NCBI GenBank assembly: GCA_964432925.1
Contig: CAYSPM010000166.1
Location: 1-5,231, forward strand
Direction of reading: 5' to 3'
DNA: 5,231 nucleotides
Source: CAYNTC01 sp964432925
GTDB lineage: Bacteria > Planctomycetota > Phycisphaerae > Sedimentisphaerales > Anaerobacaceae
This document shows, one piece after another, positions 1-5,231 of the stretch. A program made the translations under genes and the position numbers. Position 1 is the stretch's first letter; every line of letters starts with the position of its first letter. The notes below the pieces were generated by a model. The model was not told the DNA's origin. It was given only the letters and a program-made list of their open reading frames with translations, and did no database searches.

Positions 1-466
1 ACATGCCGCCTATGTCTATCGGCTCATCCCCGGCATTGTAGATCTCAATCCAGTCATCATACTCACCTTGTGGATCAGCTATAATGGTGTTGTTTGAGGC
101 CATAATCTCATTGATGACCAGAGGAATACCTGCTTGCTGCCAGTTCCCAGCCAGTAGGGCAAAGTCAGCCATACTGATCTCCATATCGCTAGTTGAGTAT
201 GCTGGACTAGTCGGAGGAGCAATCAACCGCTGTTCAGGAAAAAACCACAGGTTCTGCGAGCCGACCTGATATTCGCCATTGAGGACACCAATCGGACACA
301 TAGCTTTAACAAGACTTGCTAACAAAATTAGAAGAAATGATGAGCTTTTTAAATATCTGAAGACATTCTTTATACTGCAGGTCGGGAGCTCTGGAAAGTA
401 GTTCTGTCCCAAATCACCTCCAATATGCGTTCTTACTGCGGTTTGTGATACAAAAATCTTGTACAT
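1..466 (-). CDS. Secreted lamin-tail-domain protein, N-terminal part (3' end beyond window)
   Basis: This open frame of 155 codons runs off the left edge, so only the N-terminal part is seen. Residues about 118-155 match the start of a lamin tail domain: VINEIMASN, then DPQGEYDDWIEIYN, then DEPIDIGGM. This beta-sandwich is common in exported bacterial proteins, often beside CotH or other surface modules. Residues about 94-109 (DMEISMADFALLAGNW) resemble the dockerin-like Asp/Leu-rich segments frequent in planctomycete secreted proteins. A hydrophobic segment at about 41-53 (SSSFLLILLASLV), preceded by Arg/Lys and followed by KA, looks like a signal peptide, so export is inferred. The ATG at 466 is chosen because AGAAGG lies 6 nt upstream and a promoter lies just before it. 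It leaves an unusually long 40-residue stretch ahead of the hydrophobic core; an in-frame TTG at 412 is the alternative start. The function is unknown: the domain marks a surface or extracellular protein, not a specific activity. Confidence 0.8.
   Translation of the reverse strand, partial: MYKIFVSQTAVRTHIGGDLGQNYFPELPTCSIKNVFRYLKSSSFLLILLASLVKAMCPIGVLNGEYQVGSQNLWFFPEQRLIAPPTSPAYSTSDMEISMADFALLAGNWQQAGIPLVINEIMASNNTIIADPQGEYDDWIEIYNAGDEPIDIGGM
413..421 (-). promoter_or_regulatory. Strong internal Shine-Dalgarno-like site, possible alternative start at TTG 412
   Basis: On the minus strand GGAGGTGAT is a full match to the 16S anti-Shine-Dalgarno sequence and directly abuts an in-frame TTG at 412-410. 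The gap from GGAGG to TTG is only 4 nt, shorter than usual. Initiation here would shorten the pre-hydrophobic region of the lamin-tail protein from 40 to 22 residues, a more ordinary signal-peptide n-region. It may equally be coincidence inside the coding sequence. Confidence 0.3.
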
Positions 467-916
467 TTTCAACCTTCTCAATACAATGAATTGACACCTT
501 TTTATAACATAAATGATGTGACTAAGTCAATACACTTCCGGTTAGAGACAATACCTCATCTTGAACTGGTTTATTCAAATAGACTCCTTTCCATTCACAA
601 AATGACTTTTCCAAAGGGAAAATCACGGGAGAAGACAAAAAAATCAAGAAACGGTACGAAACGATTTAAGCTTCTCGACGATAAAAAATCTATTGTCAGA
701 ATCCACATTCCTACCTGAGGCATATCCACAGAGCAGCGCTGGGTTAGACATAACAAAAAATATCATCAACATCAAGGTCGGTACCGTATTCGGCTGACGC
801 AACCATGAAGTAAGCAGGAAAATAATGTATTTTAAAACTACTTCAAACTCATAAAGGTGGTTTACAGAAAAGTCACGTGGTGAACTGACAGTTCTATGTC
901 AATCTATCCTGCAAGA
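467..916. other. Intergenic stretch without a convincing gene
   Basis: Apart from the promoter of the leftward gene, nothing coding is supported here. The only sizeable frame is plus-strand, TTG-initiated at 491-718 (75 codons). It has no ribosome binding site, overlaps the minus-strand promoter, is rich in Lys/Arg from A-rich runs and shows no recognisable motif. Short palindromes occur (CAGCGCTG at 734-741, CGGTACCG at 779-786, GAACTGACAGTTC at 882-894), but none has a T tract or a loop that would make it a clear terminator. Sequence just downstream of the 917 stop therefore gives no obvious intrinsic terminator for the isochorismatase-like gene. Confidence 0.6.
501..530 (-). promoter_or_regulatory. 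Candidate sigma70-type promoter of the lamin-tail gene
   Basis: Read on the minus strand, TTGACT (530-525) and TATAAA (506-501) are separated by 18 bp, each one base from consensus. Transcription would begin near 494, giving a leader of about 28 nt that contains the AGAAGG ribosome site at 478-473 and the ATG at 466. The consistent order of promoter, ribosome site and ATG supports the 466 start. Confidence 0.55.
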
Positions 917-1636
917 TCAATTATTTTGGTGCTGCTCATCTTCTTCATCGCTCATGGCTGCTTTGCGAGTGACTCCTCTGCAGCTCTCACAATGACATAC
1001 TCCCACAAGCCTTAAATGTGATGTGCCAGCAAGTCTCCTGGTCTCAATCAACCTTGCCCCTTTCGCCTTCATCTTGCGAAGTGCCATCTTAGCCTCGTTG
1101 TTGTCGTGTGTGCCCACAGCATCGATAATAACACTGACGTTTTTACCTCTCTGGAGCAACCCAAGTGCTGTTGCCTTGACAGCACCTTCAGCATCCGCAC
1201 CTATAAGAATAAACTCATTGGCCCGCACCTCGCTGAGCAACCTGTCAATCCTCGGTTCGTCGAACGGGTCAACACAGCGTTTGTGGAGTACTATTTGCCT
1301 GTACCGTCGCAGCATATCTCTGGGCAAATCGGTGTTGCCGTCTGCTGCGAAAGAGATCCTATTATGCAACAGTGTATAACCTATCTTTTTCTGCCCATTC
1401 GTACCATCAATGCAGTAGTTGATCCCACCATTGTTATTGTCGTTGGGAAAGACATCACATGTCGATATGATTGGCACATTCTGATGTCTCGCCCAGGCTA
1501 TTACTCGCCGGATGTGCGCTAAGACCCTCCTGTGATTTCTTATGCAGGCATGTCCCTCGGCCAAAAGAAAGTCTCTTTGGGTGTCTATATCTATCAGAAC
1601 CTGCCTGCGTCTGGATCTGACCAATTGAAGAATCAC
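917..1636 (-). CDS. Isochorismatase/nicotinamidase-like cysteine hydrolase family protein lacking the nucleophilic Cys
   Basis: A 239-residue protein with the isochorismatase-like fold. The first strand, VLIDIDTQRDF (13-23), carries the family Asp at D18. NYCIDGTNGQKK (about 73-84) resembles the 'HC..GT.G' segment of nicotinamidases. VLHKRCVDPF (116-125) holds the catalytic-site Lys, K119. The nucleophile loop reads GADAEGAVKATALG (146-159) where active hydrolases have T-D-x-C-V-K-x-T, so alanine A152 stands in the Cys position. The metal-binding D-x-H of nicotinamidases is also not evident (TCDVF at 59-63). Active enzymes hydrolyse amides such as nicotinamide, or isochorismate in Cys-less relatives. 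The substrate here cannot be assigned, and a non-catalytic role is possible. The tail (211-239) contains CHCESC (214-219) followed by an acidic, Gln/Asn-rich end. The start is GTG at 1636, since a TGA lies just upstream in frame; the AAAGGA ribosome site is rather distant (10 nt). It is probably monocistronic, divergent from trmB. Confidence 0.85.
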   Translation of the reverse strand: MILQLVRSRRRQVLIDIDTQRDFLLAEGHACIRNHRRVLAHIRRVIAWARHQNVPIISTCDVFPNDNNNGGINYCIDGTNGQKKIGYTLLHNRISFAADGNTDLPRDMLRRYRQIVLHKRCVDPFDEPRIDRLLSEVRANEFILIGADAEGAVKATALGLLQRGKNVSVIIDAVGTHDNNEAKMALRKMKAKGARLIETRRLAGTSHLRLVGVCHCESCRGVTRKAAMSDEEDEQHQNN

Positions 1637-1810
1637 TTTTCAGAATTCCTTTCCGGGCTTCTGCGATTCCGTCCTATAAAGAATACGCATCAGCCAACAG
1701 TAGGGTTCAGAGGTCTTATCGAATAGCTATGCCGTGTACTTTAGTGACGAAAATAAAAGCTCAAAAACACCTCCTTATTTTCCAAACTCCCAACTGTGAG
1801 TATAATGAAC

Positions 1811-1839
1811 TTCTCAAATTTGCTTATTCTTCCTACAAT
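1811..1839 (+). promoter_or_regulatory. Candidate promoter of trmB
   Basis: TTCTCA (1811-1816) and TACAAT (1834-1839) are 17 bp apart, matching 4/6 and 5/6 of the sigma70 consensus. The predicted start near 1846 leaves a leader of about 20 nt that contains the ribosome site GAGGTG (1851-1856), 9 nt before the ATG. A perfect TATAAT at 1801-1806 is a competing -10 element but has no good -35 partner. Confidence 0.35.
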
Positions 1840-1865
1840 AAGTATATTAAGAGGTGACTTAAGCA

Positions 1866-2492
1866 ATGACTCGAGCGTTAAGAAAATATCCTTCGGTCGC
1901 TTTAAATCTCGAAGACCCGAACGGTAAAACTGAACTTCAACGCGTTTTCGGACGTTCTGGGCTTATTCACATTGAGATCGGTACGGGTAAAGCCACCTTT
2001 CTAATCGTGCAAGCTCAGAGACAACCTCACGTTAATTTTCTCGGCATCGAACGAGCTAACAAGTACTACCGCTATGCTGTCGACCGCATTGGTCGGTGGG
2101 GCCTGACAAATGTTCGTATGATACGTACTGATGCTGCCTCGTTCCTGGCCGACTTTGTACCGGACAACTGCATAGATTGCTTTCACATTTATTTCCCCGA
2201 CCCATGGCCCAAAAGACGCCATCACAAGAGACGCTTTCTGTGCACTACGAACATAAAGCAGTTGCTTAGATGCCTAAAAACAGGAGGCACCATTAGAATT
2301 GCTACAGACTACGCTGATTATTTTCAGCAGATACGCAAACTGATTGACGATGAAAAAGATCGGCTTGAAGAAATCAAATTCATCCCAACAGCTTGTGCTC
2401 AGCCCGGTGAGCTGACCGGCACAAACTATGAACGCAAATACATAAAAGAGCGAAGACAAGTTCACACCGTTGCCGTAAGAAAAACACAGTGA
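1866..2492 (+). CDS. trmB: tRNA (guanine(46)-N7)-methyltransferase
   Basis: A complete 208-residue cytosolic enzyme that uses S-adenosylmethionine to methylate N7 of guanine 46 in the tRNA variable loop; m7G46 helps stabilise tertiary folding. The Rossmann-type SAM site is seen at HIEIGTGKATFL (35-46), with the usual second Gly-rich position replaced by Ala-Thr, and at FLGIE (58-62), whose Glu binds the cofactor. TDAASFL (88-94) supplies the next Asp. The family hallmark YFPDPWPKRRHHKRR (109-123) holds the catalytic Asp region and the basic tRNA-binding run. TGTNYERKY (184-192) is the C-terminal substrate-site motif. The length is close to short bacterial TrmB proteins such as the Bacillus type. 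The ATG at 1866 follows the ribosome site AAGAGGTGA. The gene is divergent from the isochorismatase-like gene and separated from the next gene by a hairpin and a strong promoter, so it is probably transcribed alone. Confidence 0.95.
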   Translation: MTRALRKYPSVALNLEDPNGKTELQRVFGRSGLIHIEIGTGKATFLIVQAQRQPHVNFLGIERANKYYRYAVDRIGRWGLTNVRMIRTDAASFLADFVPDNCIDCFHIYFPDPWPKRRHHKRRFLCTTNIKQLLRCLKTGGTIRIATDYADYFQQIRKLIDDEKDRLEEIKFIPTACAQPGELTGTNYERKYIKERRQVHTVAVRKTQ

Positions 2493-2554
2493 CATCCTGC
2501 CATATCTTCCTTAGTCCGCCATAGCAATCCCTCGTCATAAATCTTATCCTTATC

Positions 2555-2574
2555 AGGGAGCTACGATGCTCCCT
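2555..2574 (+). terminator. Terminator-like hairpin after trmB
   Basis: AGGGAGC (2555-2561) and GCTCCCT (2568-2574) form a perfect 7-bp, GC-rich stem with a 6-nt loop, 62 nt past the trmB stop and before the next promoter. No T tract follows on either strand, so it is not a textbook intrinsic terminator. It may instead act as a 3'-end stabiliser. Confidence 0.4.
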
Positions 2575-2602
2575 TCCCATCCCAATCGGATGAAAAATAT
2601 CC

Positions 2603-2631
2603 TTGACAGCGAGACAGAAAAGACGCATAAT
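2603..2631 (+). promoter_or_regulatory. Strong sigma70-type promoter of the RCC1-S74 gene
   Basis: A perfect -35 box TTGACA (2603-2608) and CATAAT (2626-2631, 5/6) are separated by the ideal 17 bp. Transcription is predicted to start near 2638, giving a leader of about 140 nt before the ATG at 2778. This is the best promoter in the window. Confidence 0.65.
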
Positions 2632-2697
2632 AAAATAGGTTGAGATGGAAACAGCGGAGTCATTCAGCAACACCGGAGACAAACACCTTATTACCTG

Positions 2698-2724
2698 CCT
2701 CTCAGGCAAATCTTAGCCGAGAGG
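2698..2724 (+). promoter_or_regulatory. Stable hairpin in the long 5' leader
   Basis: CCTCTC (2698-2703) pairs with GAGAGG (2719-2724), and GGC (2705-2707) pairs with GCC (2716-2718), leaving one bulged A and an 8-nt loop, about 9 bp in all. A smaller GCGC/GCGC stem (2729-2732 with 2742-2745) follows. The ribosome site AAAGGA (2766-2771) and the ATG at 2778 stay outside both stems. No known riboswitch core is recognised; a role in mRNA stability or translation control is possible. Confidence 0.4.
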
Positions 2725-2777
2725 TTGAGCGCACAGCATAAGCGCGGCGATATTAACATTTCTTGAAAGGACAAAAA

Positions 2778-5231
2778 ATGAAAACGACAAAAATGTTAGC
2801 AATTTTGGCTTTGGCTTTGGGCCTGATGGTCTCCGTCGGGCAAACCACATTCGCAGGTTCGCTCTGTGGCTGGGGCGGGAACGAATTTGGTCAGGCCGAC
2901 GTCCCAACCGGCAACGGCTTTCTGGCCATAGCCGCTGGCTATAGTCACAGCTTGGCCCTGAAATCAGATGGCTCAATCGTCGGCTGGGGAGACAACGCTT
3001 ATGGCCAGATCGATCCACCGGACGGTAATGACTTTGTGGCCATAGCGGCCGGGACTTGGCACAGCCTTGCCCTGAAATCCGACGGCTCAATCGTCGGATG
3101 GGGATACAACAGTTTCGGTCAGGCAACTCCGCCTGCAGGTAACGACTTCGTGGACATAGCGGCTGGGGCTTGGCACAGCTTGGCCCTGAAATCCGATGGT
3201 TCAATCGCTGGCTGGGGAAACAATAATTATGGTCAGGCGACTCCACCTGCGGGCAACGACTTTGTAGCCATTGCCGCGGACTATGACTACAGCTTGGCCC
3301 TGAAGTTAGATGGTTCAATTGTCGGCTGGGGAAAAGACAATCACGGTCAGGCCACTCCACCTGCAGGTTACGACTTTGTGGCCATAACGGCCGGGGGTTC
3401 ACACAGCTTAGCCATAAAATCCGATGGGTCGATCGTCGGCTGGGGAGACGACGGTTTCGGTCAGGCCACTCCGCCTGCAGGTAACGACTTTGTGGCTATC
3501 GCAGCGGGGGGTAACCACAGCTTGGCCCTGAAGGCTGATGGGTCAATCGTCGGATGGGGAAACGATAATCAGGGTGCGGCCACTCCGCCTGCAGGTAACG
3601 ATTTTGTGGTCATAGCCGCGTGCAGATACCACTGTCTCGCAATCGAAGCTGTCAGCGACGCCCGGAATTCACTGAATGCAGCAGATGGTTCGCCAACTAA
3701 TGCAGTATATGTAGATGACGACGGGTACGTCGGCATCGGGACGACAGTGCCCATATACGAACTCGATGTTGAGGGCGATATTCACGGTAGTGGTGCAATT
3801 GGCGCTGGGCAAGGCACCCTCTGGATAAACTCTTTAACTGATGCTATTACCTCAACATCCGGCGAAATCTATCTTGGGCGTCATCCTCCTGGAGATTTTA
3901 GCGATGTCAAAGTCGGCATTGGAACGAACGGGCCACTCACACCTCTCGATGTCATGAGAGATAGTCCCGCCAACGAAGCCGTTGCTATGTTTAGAAACAT
4001 CAATCGTGACCCAGCTTCGGAAGTCTCGATCGACTTAGTAGCTGGTAGTGCCTGGCCGAACGCTTGGAGGTTAAGAGGGACACGCAGCGGTTTACAAATC
4101 GAAAATATCACCAGAGTTCCACCAGCGGTAAATGTACTTCATAATGGCGACGTGGGCATCGGGACGGAGAGTCCAGGGGCAAAGCTGGAAGTGAATGGTC
4201 AAATTAAGATTACTGGTGGCTCACCGGGAGCAGGCAAAGTTCTCACATCCGATGCCACCGGTCTTGCCAGCTGGAAAACTGTCGCTGGCGCTGCTGATGC
4301 CGATTGGGGGTTCAGTGCGCCTCCGGGCAGTATATATTCACTGGCTCCTGGCAATGTCGGCATCGGGACGACGAGCCCTCAGAATAAATTAGAAGTCAAT
4401 GGATATACCGTTGTCGGTTCAAATAGCAAGGGCGTCAGAATGCGAACAGATGGCGTGCTCGTCGATATTGAGTCCTTAGGGACAGATCTCGCCATAAACT
4501 ATCAAAATGGCCGAAACACAGTAATGAATGTAGTTACCGGCAATGTCGGCATCGGGACGACAAGTCCGAGAGAAAAGTTGGAGGTGCAGGGTTACAATCC
4601 TCGAATATTTATAGATGCTACGTCAAGTAACCCAGAATTGAATCTGCGAGCATCTGGCAAAACAGAATGGGCAATGTATCAAGATGCATGGACAGGAGAC
4701 TTGAGGTTCTACCAAGCAGGAAACAAGATAAGCTTTCAAAACGGCACCGGCAAGGTCGGCATCGGAACAACTGCCCCCACTGAGAAACTGGATGTTGATG
4801 GAACAGCGAGGTTGAGAGGTATAAGCGCCGCCGGCGGTGCGGCGACAACGGTTGTGGCAGATTATAATGGTAAATTGTGGAGAGCAGGCATAAGTAGCAG
4901 GAGATATAAGACCAGTATACAAAACCTTGAAAGTGACCCAGGTAGGGTTTTGGAGCTAAGGCCTGTAAGATTTCAATGGAAAACAACCGGCCAGCAAGAT
5001 ATAGGGCTAATAGCAGAAGAAGTAGAGGCAATTGCGAAGGATCTGGTGATATATGACCAGGAGGGAAGGCCGGATGCAGTAAAGTACGATAAAGTTGCTG
5101 TGTATTTGCTATCGGTAGTGAAGGCACAACAGCATAGAATTGATACGCTGGAAGCTGCTGAAGCTGAAAATGAATCTCTGATGCAACGAATTGAGGCTTT
5201 GGAGCAAATGGTCCGACAGCAGAATGTTATA
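2778..5231 (+). CDS. Secreted RCC1-repeat propeller protein with fibre-like stalk and C-terminal peptidase S74 chaperone domain (3' end beyond window)
   Basis: 818 codons with no stop before the right edge. Residues 1-26 are a classical signal peptide (basic n-region, LAILALALGLMV core, TFA before the cut). Residues 31-296 are seven RCC1-type repeats of 38 residues (GWG....GQ...P.GNDFVAIAAG..HSLALKSDGSIV), predicted to form a seven-bladed propeller. Residues about 318-675 hold six VGIGT...KLEV repeats as in phage tail-fibre-like stalks, plus GKVLTSDATGLASW (486-499). From about 700 comes a peptidase S74 intramolecular chaperone: SSRRYK (706-711) gives the Ser706/Lys711 pair with the same five-residue spacing as in endosialidases, and DIGLIAEEV follows. 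Family knowledge suggests trimer assembly and self-cleavage before Ser706. Residues about 770-818 look coiled-coil. AAAGGA lies 6 nt before the ATG. In the C-terminal part most Arg codons are AGA/AGG. The protein is probably surface or extracellular; its ligand is unknown. Confidence 0.93.
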   Translation, partial: MKTTKMLAILALALGLMVSVGQTTFAGSLCGWGGNEFGQADVPTGNGFLAIAAGYSHSLALKSDGSIVGWGDNAYGQIDPPDGNDFVAIAAGTWHSLALKSDGSIVGWGYNSFGQATPPAGNDFVDIAAGAWHSLALKSDGSIAGWGNNNYGQATPPAGNDFVAIAADYDYSLALKLDGSIVGWGKDNHGQATPPAGYDFVAITAGGSHSLAIKSDGSIVGWGDDGFGQATPPAGNDFVAIAAGGNHSLALKADGSIVGWGNDNQGAATPPAGNDFVVIAACRYHCLAIEAVSDARNSLNAADGSPTNAVYVDDDGYVGIGTTVPIYELDVEGDIHGSGAIGAGQGTLWINSLTDAITSTSGEIYLGRHPPGDFSDVKVGIGTNGPLTPLDVMRDSPANEAVAMFRNINRDPASEVSIDLVAGSAWPNAWRLRGTRSGLQIENITRVPPAVNVLHNGDVGIGTESPGAKLEVNGQIKITGGSPGAGKVLTSDATGLASWKTVAGAADADWGFSAPPGSIYSLAPGNVGIGTTSPQNKLEVNGYTVVGSNSKGVRMRTDGVLVDIESLGTDLAINYQNGRNTVMNVVTGNVGIGTTSPREKLEVQGYNPRIFIDATSSNPELNLRASGKTEWAMYQDAWTGDLRFYQAGNKISFQNGTGKVGIGTTAPTEKLDVDGTARLRGISAAGGAATTVVADYNGKLWRAGISSRRYKTSIQNLESDPGRVLELRPVRFQWKTTGQQDIGLIAEEVEAIAKDLVIYDQEGRPDAVKYDKVAVYLLSVVKAQQHRIDTLEAAEAENESLMQRIEALEQMVRQQNVI
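2868..3665 (+). repeat. Seven tandem 114-bp units encoding RCC1 repeats
   Basis: The GWG-encoding start recurs at 2868, 2982, 3096, 3210, 3324, 3438 and 3552, exactly 114 bp apart each time with no insertion or deletion. Units share long near-identical stretches such as 'actccgcctgcaggtaacga'. Unit 1 (DVPTGNGF) and unit 7 (CRYHCLAIEA) diverge most. The array lies inside the RCC1-S74 gene and keeps frame, so it is a protein-domain repeat, not a CRISPR or a satellite. Confidence 0.95.
3729..4802 (+). repeat. Six dispersed VGIGT...KLEV stalk repeats
   Basis: Motifs of about 16 residues, of the form VGIGTTSPxxKLEVNG, begin at 3729, 3912, 4152, 4356, 4545 and 4755, spaced by 61, 80, 68, 63 and 70 residues. 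Copies 1, 4 and 5 share the DNA 'gtcggcatcgggacgac' exactly. Copy 2 (VGIGTNGPLTPLDVMR) is the most diverged. Such motifs are typical of trimeric stalks in S74-containing fibres. Confidence 0.85.

Noticed and set aside
491..718. Plus-strand 75-codon frame with TTG start
   Set aside because: It has no ribosome site, overlaps the promoter of the leftward gene, shows no motif, and its Lys/Arg richness follows from A-rich DNA.
882..894. Palindrome GAACTGACAGTTC downstream of the isochorismatase-like gene
   Set aside because: A one-base loop cannot form a hairpin and no T tract follows; it could be an operator but there is no supporting copy.
1023..1522. Two overlapping plus-strand frames
   Set aside because: Both are antisense shadows of the isochorismatase-like gene, whose translation has clear family motifs.
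1768..1777. CACCTCCTTA, identical to the 16S rRNA 3' end and able to pair with the trmB ribosome site
   Set aside because: The surrounding bases do not resemble 16S rRNA, and the likely trmB transcription starts lie downstream, so the segment is probably not in the mRNA.
2690..2750. Leader considered as a c-di-GMP-I (GEMM) riboswitch
   Set aside because: It contains GCACAG and GGCAAA fragments, but they are in the wrong order and the conserved core and tetraloop-receptor helices are missing.
2713..3402. Long minus-strand frame of 229 codons
   Set aside because: It is antisense to the RCC1 repeats and inherits their 38-residue periodicity; the Arg/Ser/Pro/Cys-rich translation has no family resemblance.
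2868..3665. Regular tandem array considered as CRISPR or satellite
   Set aside because: Units are 114 bp, contiguous, in frame and encode RCC1 repeats, with no spacer structure.
4618..5127. Minus-strand frames of 169 and 99 codons
   Set aside because: They are antisense to the stalk and S74 domain; Leu/Ser/Tyr-rich low-complexity translations are typical shadows.

Overview
The window looks like chromosomal DNA from a planctomycete, most likely of the Phycisphaerae/Sedimentisphaerales type. This is inferred from protein style, not from a marker gene. The clues are a secreted lamin-tail-domain protein preceded by a 'MADFALLAGNW' dockerin-like segment, a large secreted RCC1-repeat protein ending in a peptidase S74 chaperone domain, and a signal peptide of the 'LAILALALGLMVSVG' kind. 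No rRNA, tRNA, CRISPR array, transposase or integrase is visible.

Layout. (1) Bases 1-466, minus strand: the N-terminal part of an exported lamin-tail-domain protein that continues past the left edge, with a good sigma70-like promoter at 501-530. (2) Bases 467-916: no convincing gene. (3) Bases 917-1636, minus strand: a complete 239-residue isochorismatase/nicotinamidase-like protein. It keeps the catalytic Asp and Lys, but alanine replaces the nucleophilic cysteine, and it ends in a Cys-rich, acidic tail. (4) Bases 1866-2492, plus strand: a complete trmB, the tRNA guanine-46 N7-methyltransferase, divergent from gene 3. (5) Bases 2493-2777: a terminator-like hairpin, a strong promoter (TTGACA, 17 bp, CATAAT) and a leader of about 140 nt with a stable hairpin. 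(6) Base 2778 to the right edge, plus strand: 818 codons, without a stop, of a secreted modular protein. It consists of a signal peptide, seven 38-residue RCC1 repeats (probably a complete seven-bladed propeller), a stalk with six VGIGT...KLEV repeats, an S74 self-cleaving chaperone with its Ser-Lys pair, and a coiled coil.

The genes do not form an obvious pathway. trmB is housekeeping, the two edge genes encode exported proteins, and the isochorismatase-like gene is unassigned. The most interesting items are the fibre-like RCC1-S74 protein, which has the build of a phage tail fibre but carries a bacterial secretion signal, and the isochorismatase-fold protein without its nucleophile.
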